Under the pieces are notes generated by a model. It was given only the letters and a program-made list of their open reading frames with translations. It was not told where the DNA came from and searched no databases. A DNA stretch of 64,000 nt from Tragulus kanchil (Eukaryota > Chordata > Mammalia > Artiodactyla > Tragulidae). The translations under genes and the position numbers were made by a program. Below are positions 37,988 to 51,936 of the stretch, piece after piece. Each line of letters starts with the position of its first letter. The stretch's first letter is position 1. The stretch covers positions 96,879,001-96,943,000 of the forward strand of contig JAIOJX010000005.1 in the NCBI GenBank assembly GCA_022376925.1, given 5' to 3'.

Positions 37988-38302
37988 CTGCAGGAAGTCC
38001 AGAGGGGTTCAATGTTATCAACCATTTTAGCCTCGCTCTCCCTTTCTATCCCCATCTGCATCAAACTTGCACGTTGATCTAGCATCGTTCTGAACCAAAA
38101 ACAGTCACAAATCATAGCCACTCTTCTATCTGAAGCTCATAAGATCATGCGCTTGACAGATAGATGCACTTTTTCTTGGTAAGAAAAGAACATTTGAATC
38201 TTAAAAACTCAGATCTCTCTCTGTTAAAAGTAGCAGCATGGGTTTGGCAACATTTTAGAAACAACCTGAAAAGGTTGAGAGATTTAAACTTTTTTTTCCT
38301 TA

Positions 38303-40495
38303 CTTTTTTTTATTTTTGGTAAGACTTGTGTAGGAATGATTTCGTCTCTTACAAATGTATAAGTTAAATCTGCCTTGATCCCAAAGTCTTATCAAATGCT
38401 TCAGTGCAAAGGCATTTGGGACACATAAAACAGAGCTAAGAGTTTCTGTTATTCACATATTAATTAAAGGACTTTTGTGAGAACTCTAAATTACTAGAAA
38501 ATTGTTTCTTAACTCATTTCAATGAACTCTCTCATGAACTTGTCCAAATAGAGAATTCATTGGTTGCAGCATTTCTTCCAGAGGAGGAAGAACTAGCAAG
38601 CAGATCTAATCCCAAATATCAAATCAAAAGAAAGACTTTGCTGGCTCCTGCCAGGAGAACTAAACCTAACAAAGAACTGTGAAAAGGAGGACATCTCAGA
38701 GCCATAGCAGGTGTTCTGCATCCCTCAACACTAACTGTACGTGTGGGGCCAGGATGAAGCTTCAGGAAAGGGTTCAGATATTTCACCTCCACTTCAATTT
38801 AAATGTAATTTGATCACAAATTACTCTGAAAGCAAAAACACAAAGCAGGAAACAAACAAAAAACAGCACCACACAAATGAAAGTTGATTTTAAAAGCACA
38901 GAGTGTCCATGAAAAAAAACAAAAAGAACACTGTCAACATTATGAGTGTATGCTCTGGAAAAAAATGTTGTTTGGAAAGTGAATGAATATACTCATGTAT
39001 TTAAAAAAATGATAACTTTTCAGACTGGAAATACTTTGGGGTAAGAAAGAAAACTATGTAATGATCATGTGTTCATTGGAACTGAAATTATGAATGATCA
39101 TAGTGACAGAGAGCTGATGGACTTACCAGTCTGCAGTCTGTGACTTTCAAAGTGAGAGGCTTCATATAATGGGAGGGTTAGGAAGCAAAACCATTTTGAA
39201 AACTAATGTAAACATTAAAAAAAGTACATAAAATCACTGCACTGGTTTCCCTGTGAGCCTGCAAGATACGATATTTGGTGACCCAAACTAAGATCTGCAT
39301 GTTATAAATGTGATGTGGCAAGTCTAAGTGTTAAAGGCATATTGTTTTGAGTCTCAATACTTGGCTGATAAGCCCATTTCTCGATGTTTACATTCATGAC
39401 TTTTTAATTTTTGGTAAGACTTGTGTAGGAATGATTTCGTCTCTTACAAATGTATAAGTTAAATCTGCCTTGATCCCAAAGTCTTATCAAATGCTTCAGT
39501 GCAAAGGCATTTGGGACACATAAAACAGAGCTAAGAGTTTCTGTTATTCACATATTAATTAAAGGACTTTTGTGAGAACTCTAAATTACTAGAAAATTGT
39601 TTCTTAACTCATTTCAATGAACTCTCTCATGAACTTGTCCAAATAGAGAATTCATTGGTTGCAGCATTTCTTCCAGAGGAGGAAGAACTAGCAAGCAGAT
39701 CTAATCCCAAATATCAAATCAAAAGAAAGACTTTGCTGGCTCCTGCCAGGAGAACTAAACCTAACAAAGAACTGTGAAAAGGAGGACATCTCAGAGCCAT
39801 AGCAGGTGTTCTGCATCCCTCAACACTAACTGTACGTGTGGGGCCAGGATGAAGCTTCAGGAAAGGGTTCAGATATTTCACCTCCACTTCAATTTAAATG
39901 TAATTTGATCACAAATTACTCTGAAAGCAAAAACACAAAGCAGGAAACAAACAAAAAACAGCACCACACAAATGAAAGTTGATTTTAAAAGCACAGAGTG
40001 TCCATGAAAAAAAACAAAAAGAACACTGTCAACATTATGAGTGTATGCTCTGGAAAAAAATGTTGTTTGGAAAGTGAATGAATATACTCATGTATTTAAA
40101 AAAATGATAACTTTTCAGACTGGAAATACTTTGGGGTAAGAAAGAAAACTATGTAATGATCATGTGTTCATTGGAACTGAAATTATGAATGATCATAGTG
40201 ACAGAGAGCTGATGGACTTACCAGTCTGCAGTCTGTGACTTTCAAAGTGAGAGGCTTCATATAATGGGAGGGTTAGGAAGCAAAACCATTTTGAAAACTA
40301 ATGTAAACATTAAAAAAAGTACATAAAATCACTGCACTGGTTTCCCTGTGAGCCTGCAAGATACGATATTTGGTGACCCAAACTAAGATCTGCATGTTAT
40401 AAATGTGATGTGGCAAGTCTAAGTGTTAAAGGCATATTGTTTTGAGTCTCAATACTTGGCTGATAAGCCCATTTCTCGATGTTTACATTCATGAC
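38303..40495. repeat. Tandem duplication 11 (unit 1095 bp)
   Basis: Copy 1 is about 38303-39400 and copy 2 is 39401-40495. A T-run at the left edge differs in length; otherwise identical as far as I checked. Entirely within intron 84. Confidence 0.97.
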
Positions 40496-41080
40496 AGGAT
40501 AGGGGAAAAGGGAACAGTCCAAGCTAATAAACAAACTCAACTCTTCACTGATGACACTTTGTATCATTTCATGAAGATACTTTAAAATGATACTGAAATC
40601 AAAATGTTATGAATTACATAGACTTATTGACTGTTTCCTTGTTGAGCTCACCTAAAATGTTGTTTTTTCATATTTTCAGAAAATTGAATCAATAAAAGCA
40701 TGAACATATGATCGATGTTCATAAATTCAATGTGGAATAAGTAACCCTTGGTAGAAAGTATTCAGAGAAGTTAGCACTGAAATAAATTAACATGTAATCT
40801 AGCATGTACCTGAAAATGCTCTGTACAGTGCACACTGACTTATAACATAAGGTTTTATTTTTTGCTGGCATGCACAATACTTTCTGGACTATATACCAAA
40901 ACACATACAAGTAACTTCACTTACACATGACACGCTGCACACAGCAGAACAAGAGGGAGAAGAGTGGGGAGAAGGGCAGGTCAAGGCTTCATTTACCATC
41001 AGGTGACACCAGGTTATCTGGGGTGCCACGACTTAATGAACACACTCCTGTCTGATTAAAATGCTGCCATTGCCCATGCT

Positions 41081-43370
41081 GCCTGTAGGTGGTGCAGGAA
41101 CAGAGATGGATGATGGCTTTATGTCTGCAGAAGGTACACGAGCAACAGTCTATTTCGTGATGTATGCAAAAGAAACTCCATTGTAAGATGGAAACTGAGG
41201 TTAAGAAGAAATAACAAAATGGAGTAAAATGTAGTTGAAAGCGCTCTTACATTTTCAAAATCTTATTTGCAATCACTGCATGATGGCCCAAGACTGCTAT
41301 TGGGAAGGTCTTTCCTTTGGTTTGGTTTTTAATTATAAAGGGGTTATTATTTCTAACACTGCAATAAAGTGGGAGTTACATAAGTACAGCTGTGATGATG
41401 AGTTTGTTCCTTGTGCCTTAGATGTCTCTTCTATAAAATGAATAGAAAATATATACTGTCTACCTCACTGGCTCTGTAGACTCTATATGACCCCCTCTTA
41501 TCAACTGTGGAAAGTTTAATGATACTAGCAGGAGTGGCAATGACATAGAATAAAGATGGGAACCACAGGCCTATGTGAGAAGTTCAGTTAGGTGAACTCA
41601 GGTGCTGAATGTGTTTATGTTTTGAAAAAGCCACCTTAATTTTAATGGGCCTTAATTTTATTATCAAAAATGTACATTTTCACCTGGAAATAATAATATT
41701 ATTATTTATTCAACTTACCAATAAAAGGTAATTCCTCTTTTATAGATTAATAAAGTTAAAATACTCTAAAAGGCTTTTTTACTCCCAAATGGTTTATCTA
41801 ATTAATGAAAAGTTCACAAGGTTTTGCTTAAGTTTAATACAACAAAGCTCTTTTTACTTAGAATTTTCAATTAGAATATCCACGAATATAGTTCAAATCA
41901 TCTCTGGAAAAGCTTGATTTAATTGTTAATGATTACCAATAACTCTTACTAAAATTAATTAAATAAATAAAAAAAATGACTATATGTATAAACAATTGAC
42001 TTAGCATCAGTAGACTCTGGAAGACCAAGGTCCCCAGTGATGGAGGGTCTTGTTATGTCAATACCTCTAGTAATGCAGAGATAAAAGGGCAAATAGTATT
42101 AAACCCGAGACTGGCTGCATCTAACAATTTCCCAAAATCTTCTGTTAAATGGATTTCAAGAGCCCCTATTGCCATGGAGGAAAGAATTCTGATTACTAAC
42201 TTTAGAGAACTTAAATATTTACTTTGTGCCTGTAGGTGGTGCAACAGAGATGGATGATGGCTTTATGTCTGCAGAAGGTACACGAGCAACAGTCTATTTC
42301 GTGATGTATGCAAAAGAAACTCCATTGTAAGATGGAAACTGAGGTTAAGAAGAAATAACAAAATGGAGTAAAATGTAGTTGAAAGCGCTCTTACATTTTC
42401 AAAATCTTATTTGCAATCACTGCATGATGGCCCAAGACTGCTATTGGGAAGGTCTTTCCTTTGGTTTGGTTTTTAATTATAAAGGGTTATTATTTCTAAC
42501 ACTGCAATAAAGTGGGAGTTACATAAGTACAGCTGTGATGATGAGTTTGTTCCTTGTGCCTTAGATGTCTCTTCTATAAAATGAATAGAAAATATATACT
42601 GTCTACCTCACTGGCTCTGTAGACTCTATATGACCCCCTCTTATCAACTGTGGAAAGTTTAATGATACTAGCAGGAGTGGCAATGACATAGAATAAAGAT
42701 GGGAACCACAGGCCTATGTGAGAAGTTCAGTTAGGTGAACTCAGGTGCTGAATGTGTTTATGTTTTGAAAAAGCCACCTTAATTTTAATGGGCCTTAATT
42801 TTATTATCAAAAATGTACATTTTCACCTGGAAATAATAATATTATTATTTATTCAACTTACCAATAAAAGGTAATTCCTCTTTTATAGATTAATAAAGTT
42901 AAAATACTCTAAAAGGCTTTTTTACTCCCAAATGGTTTATCTAATTAATGAAAAGTTCACAAGGTTTTGCTTAAGTTTAATACAACAAAGCTCTTTTTAC
43001 TTAGAATTTTCAATTAGAATATCCACGAATATAGTTCAAATCATCTCTGGAAAAGCTTGATTTAATTGTTAATGATTACCAATAACTCTTACTAAAATTA
43101 ATTAAATAAATAAAAAAAATGACTATATGTATAAACAATTGACTTAGCATCAGTAGACTCTGGAAGACCAAGGTCCCCAGTGATGGAGGGTCTTGTTATG
43201 TCAATACCTCTAGTAATGCAGAGATAAAAGGGCAAATAGTATTAAACCCGAGACTGGCTGCATCTAACAATTTCCCAAAATCTTCTGTTAAATGGATTTC
43301 AAGAGCCCCTATTGCCATGGAGGAAAGAATTCTGATTACTAACTTTAGAGAACTTAAATATTTACTTTGT
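41081..43370. repeat. Tandem duplication 12 (unit ~1143-1147 bp)
   Basis: Copy 1 is 41081-42227 and copy 2 is 42228-43370. Copy 2 lacks three bases (gga) 15 bases in and one G near 42487. Confidence 0.97.
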
Positions 43371-43459
43371 ATATGGAGAAACCTCCATGTGTATACTGCC
43401 TAAATGATCTAAATATGGCTGCTTAAATAATATTACAACTCAACTAACAAAGAATAAAA

Positions 43460-43590
43460 CAAAAATATGATTTATTCATTTGGCCATGCCATGTGGCTTA
43501 TGGGATCTTAGTTCCCTTACCAGGGATCAAACTCATGCCCCCTGCAATAGAAGCATGGAGTCCTAACTGCTGAATCACCAGGGAATACCC
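43460..43590 (-). mobile_element. tRNA-derived SINE, minus orientation
   Basis: Read on the minus strand it starts tattccctggtgattcagca, contains gtttgatccctggtaaggg and continues into a typical SINE body (gatcccataagccacatggc). Confidence 0.75.
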
Positions 43591-43679
43591 GAAGAACAAA
43601 AACAATTTTAAATGGATTCACAGTTAACATTTAGTGACTGCAGTGTGGTAGGCATTGCATTAGATACATTTTCTCACTG

Positions 43680-43800
43680 TTTCATTTCAGGTTTACAATA
43701 ACCCTACAAATGATGTGATGTGGTCTCATTTTGTGGTTTGTGAAACAACTGAGAAATTAAATAACTTGACTACTGTTCTGCAGCTATTAACAGGTAAAGA
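43680..43800 (+). mobile_element. MIR fragment
   Basis: The order ataaccctacaaatgatgtg, ctgagaaattaaataacttg and ctattaacaggtaaagaact follows the MIR core (fold-out of the tcctcacaacaaccctatga pattern). Confidence 0.55.
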
Positions 43801-43814
43801 ACTTGAATTCAGTA

Positions 43815-43935
43815 AATTTCAATAAACATTCATTAAGTGTCTCCTATGTGCTGGGCACCTTGTGAGGTGCTGGGGATTCACAAGAGTAAGGGACACAACC
43901 CCTAACACCAAAAAGGTCACAGTCAGGCAATAAAC
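43815..43935 (+). mobile_element. L2-like 3' fragment
   Basis: Contains cattcattaagtgtctccta, tgtgctgggcacc, gaggtgctggggattca and gtcacagtcaggcaataaac, characteristic of the L2 3' end. Confidence 0.65.
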
Positions 43936-44694
43936 AGGTAATTCTGTATTGTACGTTCTCTCTAAAAGCAGTGTGCCATAGTGTCTACACTTCGTAAAGT
44001 TCATACCAGTAATCTATGTCTAACGATCATTACACTGACTGTATGCTATTTAAACTGAGAACTCCTAATTTGTTTTCAATTTTAAATCCCAGGGAAAACC
44101 ATATTCTTGACATGTGGCTTTGGAAATTTTAATTCACTTTTCCAACCCTTTGTTTCATCATTTTGATATGAGAACTGACAATCTTTTGACTTCACAGGGC
44201 CACTGGGAGAATCAAATTGGTTCAAACAAGTGCTTTGACATATGCAAAGCACGATAGGTATCAATGTGAAGTTTTAATGGCATGAAGTTAATGTATTTCT
44301 AAAATACAGAATTCTAATGGGTTGCAAATATATGCACATACAGTAAATCATTTATTATTTCATTAAGTTCAGGTATTTAAACTAAGGTAACAAGCTGACA
44401 CCATGTATAAAATGCATTTCTAAATAATAAAAATGATCACTGTATAGAACAAATTAGGTTTTACCCATGGATAATATAATTAAATGTTAGCTGTGGAAAA
44501 AAATTCTTTTGCTTTCCAATGTGATTTGCAGATTGTTTCTCTTTTCTTTTTATTTTCTTTTTTTTTTTAAATTGAAGTATATATACTCTATTTGGTATGC
44601 TATCATTACTGAGAATGAGAAATCTGTGCATTTTAATGTAAGTAGGTCCTATTGGAAGCATTCTGAATGGTGAATGTGGGAATTTAAATTCCAA

Positions 44695-46871
44695 GTGCAT
44701 CATCACACAAAACTTAGTATCAGGAAGTGTTGCTTATTGAATGGCTCCCCAAGGTCTCAAAAAGAAAGTGCAAGTTCCCTGTCAGGGTAAAGGCGGCCCT
44801 TCAGGGCCTCCCACAAACTACCTTTTCCTTCTCTAGAGGGTTCATTTCTCTTCAATCACACCAGGTTAGTTCCTGTTCTCCAAAATGTTTTGTACCTTAA
44901 ACCTTGCATACGCTGATCCTTTCCAATGAAATGCCTTTCTTTGCCTTTCCTCATCTACCAGATAAACTTCAACATCAGGCTATGTGTTAAGTCTATGATG
45001 ACATACTTTCCCTGGCCCTGGCAGCTAAGAATAAACTCTGCTCTCTCTACAGAGAGGGCACTGTTCTGAAGTTACTTGCTTACAAGTCTGTCTACACAAT
45101 CCTCTGGGCTCAGAACTCCAATGCCTAGGACAGTGTCTAGCACATAATAACCACTCAAATTTTAAAAAGTGCTTCAGAGTTTAAAAACTGTGCAAGGATG
45201 TTAAAACAATCTATTTAGTGCCATAAACCTTAGGCTTTCCTTGAAGAGAAAATTTACTCACAGGAATGGTAGAGTAACGCAGTTAGGATCAAGATGGATT
45301 ACAGGATCCACTGGATTACAGGATCCGTTGGATTACACTTGGGAGAAAGTACTTTTGACAGTAGAGAGTGGGGGAGGTCCAATAAAGACTTTGCTACAAA
45401 CACTAACAAAAAATTAGGGTAGCCAATATTTAAATATTGTTATCTATTTAATTAATTAAAAGGAACCCTTTTACTTCCACTTTGCATAAACTTCACGAGG
45501 TCACTGTAAATATATGGGCAAACACCTCAATGCAACATATTATCTGATACAAGTGGAAATTTAAGAAGCTTAACTTGGATTAATGTTTTACATAACATTT
45601 TAGAAAATCAGTTTCTGAGGAATCAGATCAGTTTCCAAATTTCATTTTGATTACAAAGTCAAGGATCTCTGTAAAATGATCACAAATAAATGCAGATTCT
45701 TTAACTATATTTCAAGAAGATGTCTGAAAGAAGGAAAATTGCACTTTCAAGCTCATCATGAATTTGTAAGGAGGATTAATGGTAAAAAATGAAAGATGTG
45801 CATCATCACAAAACTTAGTTCTTTATTGAATGGCTCCCAAGGTCTCAAAAGAAAGTGCAAGTTCCCTGTCAGGGTAAAGGCGGCCCTTCAGGGCCTCCCA
45901 CAAACTACCTTTTCCTTCTCTAGAGGGTTCATTTCTCTTCAATCACACCAGGTTAGTTCCTGTTCTCCAAAATGTTTTGTACCTTAAACCTTGCATACGC
46001 TGATCCTTTCCAATGAAATGCCTTTCTTTGCCTTTCCTCATCTACCAGATAAACTTCAACATCAGGCTATGTGTTAAGTCTATGATGACATACTTTCCCT
46101 GGCCCTGGCAGCTAAGAATAAACTCTGCTCTCTCTACAGAGAGGGCACTGTTCTGAAGTTACTTGCTTACAAGTCTGTCTACACAATCCTCTGGGCTCAG
46201 AACTCCAATGCCTAGGACAGTGTCTAGCACATAATAACCACTCAAATTTTAAAAAGTGCTTCAGAGTTTAAAAACTGTGCAAGGATGTTAAAACAATCTA
46301 TTTAGTGCCATAAACCTTAGGCTTTCCTTGAAGAGAAAATTTACTCACAGGAATGGTAGAGTAACGCAGTTAGGATCAAGATGGATTACAGGATCCACTG
46401 GATTACAGGATCCGTTGGATTACACTTGGGAGAAAGTACTTTTGACAGTAGAGAGTGGGGGAGGTCCAATAAAGACTTTGCTACAAACACTAACAAAAAA
46501 TTAGGGTAGCCAATATTTAAATATTGTTATCTATTTAATTAATTAAAAGGAACCCTTTTACTTCCACTTTGCATAAACTTCACGAGGTCACTGTAAATAT
46601 ATGGGCAAACACCTCAATGCAACATATTATCTGATACAAGTGGAAATTTAAGAAGCTTAACTTGGATTAATGTTTTACATAACATTTTAGAAAATCAGTT
46701 TCTGAGGAATCAGATCAGTTTCCAAATTTCATTTTGATTACAAAGTCAAGGATCTCTGTAAAATGATCACAAATAAATGCAGATTCTTTAACTATATTTC
46801 AAGAAGATGTCTGAAAGAAGGAAAATTGCACTTTCAAGCTCATCATGAATTTGTAAGGAGGATTAATGGTA
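44695..46871. repeat. Tandem duplication 13 (unit ~1087-1103 bp)
   Basis: Copy 1 is about 44695-45784 and copy 2 about 45797-46871, with a short A-rich spacer. Copy 2 lacks about 16 bases in several small gaps within its first 60 bases, then is identical. Confidence 0.96.
45296..45339. repeat. 18-bp mini-tandem with ggattacaggatcc core
   Basis: Two full units and a half unit of about 18 bp, each with ggattacaggatcc. Repeated at about 46383-46426 through duplication 13. Confidence 0.8.
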
Positions 46872-47075
46872 CTGAGGAAAAACAAATTAAAAGCCCAAAG
46901 ATGGAATGAAATTTCAAAAAATTCATAGAGGCTTTTGGTGTTGAACTTCATTCTACATTAAAACACATAGGACTAAAAAATATACAGAGAGGACAACACT
47001 GAGCACATCACAAATCTAAACACATTTGGAGATTCTTTTTTTTTGTTAAACAAGGGGAATGTCCAGACTTTTGTA

Positions 47076-47149
47076 TTGAGTGAGTCAAAAAGTTCACTCA
47101 GGTTTAAGATGCCATGGAAAAACCCAGAAGAACGTTTTGGCCAACCCAA
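47076..47149 (-). mobile_element. Mariner-type MITE, copy 1
   Basis: A 74-bp element with imperfect terminal inverted repeats (minus strand ttgggttggccaaaacgttc; plus strand ttgagtgagtcaaaaagttc), flanked by TA on both sides, the mariner target site. It matches the ruminant MITE that starts ggttggccaaaaagttc. Non-coding. Confidence 0.8.
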
Positions 47150-48146
47150 TAGAAATTAGGGAAATTTAGTAAGATGGGATAAGGATATAGGGCAAACTTA
47201 CATGACAGTCACAGTATAGAAAAAGTAATATCAACAATTAGCCTGAGATCCCTATACCGTTGTTCTTCTGTATCTGTGGATACAGAGGCGTAACCATGCT
47301 ATGCCATTTTATATTAAGAACTTGGGCATTTGTGGGGGCTAGGGGCCCTGAAACCACTCCTCATAGATATTGAGGGTCAGCTGTATACAGTCCTTAAAGG
47401 AGCATGTATTTCCTAATGGTATCTCAATACCAGATGAGGAATACCATGTGTACTCATAAAGAGCTTAAAAGTGATATTAAAACTTTAAGAATGGATGCAA
47501 TACTTGGCAAAATAGATGGGTGTCTTTGAAGGTAGACATTAGGGGGCCAATAATTCTACTTAAGTCAATATGCTGGATATAAAATAAGTCCCACAAAGAC
47601 TACTAAAGGCTGAGAGGATAGGGACTTAGCTTGTGGAATTGGTACATTAAAGACAGAAAGAATTTCAATGCAGGCTCAAGCCTTCATTTCGGTCTTGAGC
47701 CTGACACATTGCTGTGTGACCCTGGAAAAGCCATGTAATCTTTCTCAGCCTATCTCTTTATGTATAAAACAGAGACAACACCTCATGGGAAAGTTACAGA
47801 TATGGAAAAAGGTAGTGTATTTAAATTACACATTATCCATAGTGATATAACCTATGGTCATTTCATCATTATCAAAGATGTCTGAAAGAAGGAAAATTGC
47901 ACTTTCAAGCTCATCATGAATTTGTAAGGAGGATTAATGGTACTGAGGAAAAACAAATTAAAAGCCCAAAGATGGAATGAAATTTCAAAAAATTCATAGA
48001 GGCTTTTGGTGTTGAACTTCATTCTACATTAAAACACATAGGACTAAAAAATATACAGAGAGGACAACACTGAGCACATCACAAATCTAAACACATTTGG
48101 AGATTCTTTTTTTTTGTTAAACAAGGGGAATGTCCAGACTTTTGTA

Positions 48147-48220
48147 TTGAGTGAGTCAAAAAGTTCACTCAGGTTTAAGATGCCATGGAAAAACCCAGAA
48201 GAACGTTTTGGCCAACCCAA
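48147..48220 (-). mobile_element. Mariner-type MITE, copy 2
   Basis: The same insertion as 47076-47149, repeated by duplication 14. Confidence 0.8.
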
Positions 48221-51200
48221 TAGAAATTAGGGAAATTTAGTAAGATGGGATAAGGATATAGGGCAAACTTACATGACAGTCACAGTATAGAAAAAGTAAT
48301 ATCAACAATTAGCCTGAGATCCCTATACCGTTGTTCTTCTGTATCTGTGGATACAGAGGCGTAACCATGCTATGCCATTTTATATTAAGAACTTGGGCAT
48401 TTGTGGGGGCTAGGGGCCCTGAAACCACTCCCTCATAGATATTGAGGGTCAGCTGTATACAGTCCTTAAAGGAGCATGTATTTCCTAATGGTATCTCAAT
48501 ACCAGATGAGGAATACCATGTGTACTCATAAAGAGCTTAAAAGTGATATTAAAACTTTAAGAATGGATGCAATACTTGGCAAAATAGATGGGTGTCTTTG
48601 AAGGTAGACATTAGGGGGCCAATAATTCTACTTAAGTCAATATGCTGGATATAAAATAAGTCCCACAAAGACTACTAAAGGCTGAGAGGATAGGGACTTA
48701 GCTTGTGGAATTGGTACATTAAAGACAGAAAGAATTTCAATGCAGGCTCAAGCCTTCATTTCGGTCTTGAGCCTGACACATTGCTGTGTGACCCTGGAAA
48801 AGCCATGTAATCTTTCTCAGCCTATCTCTTTATGTATAAAACAGAGACAACACCTCATGGGAAAGTTACAGATATGGAAAAAGGTAGTGTATTTAAATTA
48901 CACATTATCCATAGTGATATAACCTATGGTCATTTCATCATTATCAGGAACAGATTTAGTTTAACAAAGACAATTCTTTAGGATGGAGACTGAGATCTAT
49001 CAGACTATTTTCTCAGTCCTGAGTTTATACCATGTAAGCCCCATGCTCTGAAGCAATGAAACCATTAAGAGGTTTAGGTTTTTCTGCCTTTTCTATATTT
49101 TCCAAGAGGGATGAGTGATATTCTTTCTCCTACAAAGATATATACTTCTCTTAACAGTTGCAGAATCTCAGAAGAATGGTCACGTAACAAAAATACTTAA
49201 ATATGCCATAGAGTCAGTATAGGTATCCTTAATCTGGGAAATAGTATCATATTTGTTAGAGCTAATGAGTTGTCTGTCATTGCATGGCTCCTAATAGGTC
49301 TCTTGATAAAGGCAACCGTGTGTATTCAGAAAGCACAACTTAATCTCTGAAGTCTTGTTGGCATATTAAGTACTGTTCCAAAAATCTTATCCCTTCTTTA
49401 TTACCACTGTATGTCATGTCTTTTAGAGACTACTATGCAATTACCAATGCCATCTTTGTTACTATACTAGCTTGAAGAGTAAATACTTGTTACTACTGTT
49501 TCTAGTGCTCTTTAAATTGGATCTCAACAATGGAAGCTCATTTTTATGTTAGAAGGTTTTAAATATGTGATATTTTCACAGGCATAGAGAAAAACTCTGT
49601 AGAGATCTCTCAATACTTGGAAGTGAACTGGCAGAGCCCAATGTCTAAAAGGAGACTCAGCCATTCACCACCCACCCAGGATCAGAACTGATTTTCCTAT
49701 GCACCGCTTGGTGCAGCCATAAAGCCACAGTATGTCCAAGACAGAAATGCCACAGGGAGACCATTGCACACATTCATTCATTTACACAATAGTTGCAAAC
49801 ACTGGGTCCACCAGAACTTTTTTTTTTTTTAATGAAAGAACAGGACCAAACAAATCCCAAACCACCATTTAAATGCTTGTTGCCCCTTCATGTCTACTAT
49901 GTTAATAACTGCACATCCTTATAGGAAGAAAAAAAAAAAGGAAAGCTTGATATGTAAGTTTTAAAAGTAAAAGGATGCATAATGATGAAAAGTAAATAGT
50001 CTACTTGCTAAAATGGTCTAGAAAAGGAAAAATGCACAAAAACTCTATCAAGACTATACACCAAGCTAACAACAAATAAAGGAGCAAATAAAGAAAAGGC
50101 AGTTCATTTTTAATAATTACCACGCTCATGAGTGATGACTGAGGAAAGGAGAATATACATGGACAGTAGTTGAAAGGAAAGGAAATGGGGAAAAAGAAAG
50201 AAGTTGAAATTTTGTTTTTGTTTTGCTGTTCTCAGGAAATAAAATATAAAGCGTATTAATCAATTTGGGCAATAACTGTCGTGTGCATCTTTAAAAAGAA
50301 TAAACTACCCAAACCAATCTCATATGGAGAGGCAGAACTAACTCTCACATCAGGATGACCCCACTCATCAAGTTATTTCTGATTTGGTACTCACAAGTGT
50401 TATTCCAATCCATAGCTCGTTGATAAAGTCTACCAGGGGAAAATGCAATTGATTTCTAATTCTAAAACAGAGAAGTCTGACTTTGGATAGAGTACTGACT
50501 CATTTTAAGGCACTGAACAGATGGAGAACGCCTAGGACTTCTTTGAGACCTGAGAGGCAATGCAGTTAAAAGGATGGGGGCTTTGTAATGGCTCTGAATT
50601 CTTCAGACAGGTCCCTTAGGCCAGGTGCCATAACTGGTGACACCAGCGTGAGTCATGAAGAGATTTGGCCTGATGTTCCTTTCCGATATACCTAAGTGAA
50701 TTCAGGATTTCACTGGTGATTTTTGTTAAAGGTAGATAACCCAATTAAATAACCAACAATAAATCAAGTATTAACTTGACGACTGAACCTCTACATTCAA
50801 ATGCCAAGCAGAAAACAAAATTACACAGGTGATATAGAACCAGCAACATTAAAATATGTACAAGTCATAATCTTCAACGTACAAGAAAAAAAAATGTGGC
50901 TAAATTCTTTTTCCTATTGTGAGAACAACAATATACAGAGATGACTAGAAGGACTAGTTAATTCTAAAATATTTTGGAAAGGCAAGCAGACCACTAATGG
51001 CAGAGGAGAGAAAATTTATTTTTTTGCAATAAGCATAGTTTTTCAGAAGACCCAGTGTTCCAAAACGGAAACACTGATAAGATGACAGCTCCAAGCCAGA
51101 CCAAACAAAAACAGTTAAACACACGGGGCCTTACTCAAATTAAAATAACTTAAAATCAAAAGAATAAAAATGAATCAAGTCAAAAATAGTGAAGACACTT

Positions 51201-51862
51201 TTTTCTTAATAGATACCAAAACAAATGTGCAGCAAAAAGTTATTTCTGCTTTAAAAGCAGTGTGCTAAAATCTCTAGTTTATAGATCTATTTTTAGAGAG
51301 AAAAACTCTTAAGATTACATGAGTTGTTATTTTTATGCACATGCACCTTCAGTGATCAAAGTTATTTAAACACAAAAATCATTATTTCCTTAAACAAGTT
51401 GGGCTTGCAAAGAGATACGGATATATCAAGGAGAAGGAACACTGAGCTACAGGAGGAAGAGCAGTAAGAACAGGGGTGGACTGAGGCTCCGAGAGCACTG
51501 CTATCCTATGGAGTCAGAATCTAGAAGCCTGACACTTTCTGAAATAGCCAAAGGAAGTCAATTTTCTGATTTGGCTCATCCGTACACTTTATAATTTTAG
51601 ATTTAATTCTCTAATAAGGGTTCTTTATACCCAGCTAGGGGAAAGGCCACAGACAGGAGGTCTAGGACAAAAAGGAATCAACTATCTACATGGAAAGTTG
51701 AATTTGGGGTTTTAAATATGACCCGTGTGGGTGTCTAACTGTGAATTTTTAAATAAGTCACGTAAGTATGGTATCTTTAAAGATAACTTCATATCTCTCT
51801 GTATTGTAAAGGTAATTTCAGGGAAGGAGGGAGGACAGGCAATCCTTTTAAGTGCTCAATAC

Positions 51863-51936
51863 CTGATCCTTCCTCGGTCACCATCCCGAGTCCTTCAGCT
51901 TTGTTTTGTCGCTCAAATGCATTTAGGTCAAGGACA
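51863..51936 (-). CDS. RYR2: RYR2 exon 84 (central domain)
   Basis: A 74-nt exon. One base completes the Ser codon from exon 83, then it reads [15 protein letters not shown] to MVTEEGS, and one base starts a Gly codon. The acceptor is attgcag and the donor gtatt. The downstream intron is the longest in the window (about 13.9 kb as assembled). Present once. Confidence 0.96.

Larger units (their letters stand above)
46804..48946. repeat. Tandem duplication 14 (unit ~1071 bp)
   Basis: Copy 1 is 46804-47874 and copy 2 is 47875-48946, overlapping the end of duplication 13, so about 66 bases occur three times (near 45719, 46804 and 47875). One extra C near 48431. Carries a mariner-type MITE. Confidence 0.97.
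37988..51862 (-). other. RYR2: RYR2 intron 84
   Basis: The longest intron in the window. It holds duplications 11-14, MIR and L2 fragments, a minus-strand SINE and a mariner MITE. From 48950 to 51860 it is unique, AT-rich and free of recognised features. Removing duplicated sequence would shorten it by about 4.4 kb. Confidence 0.7.

Noticed and set aside
37686..38082. Plus-strand open frames of 74 and 65 codons
   Set aside because: They overlap exon 85 antisense and adjoining intron, with no recognisable product.
39118..39150. Exon-like donor (ttacc followed by agtctgcagtctgtgac on the plus strand)
   Set aside because: No open conserved reading or acceptor in phase. RYR2 exons 84 and 85 join directly without it.
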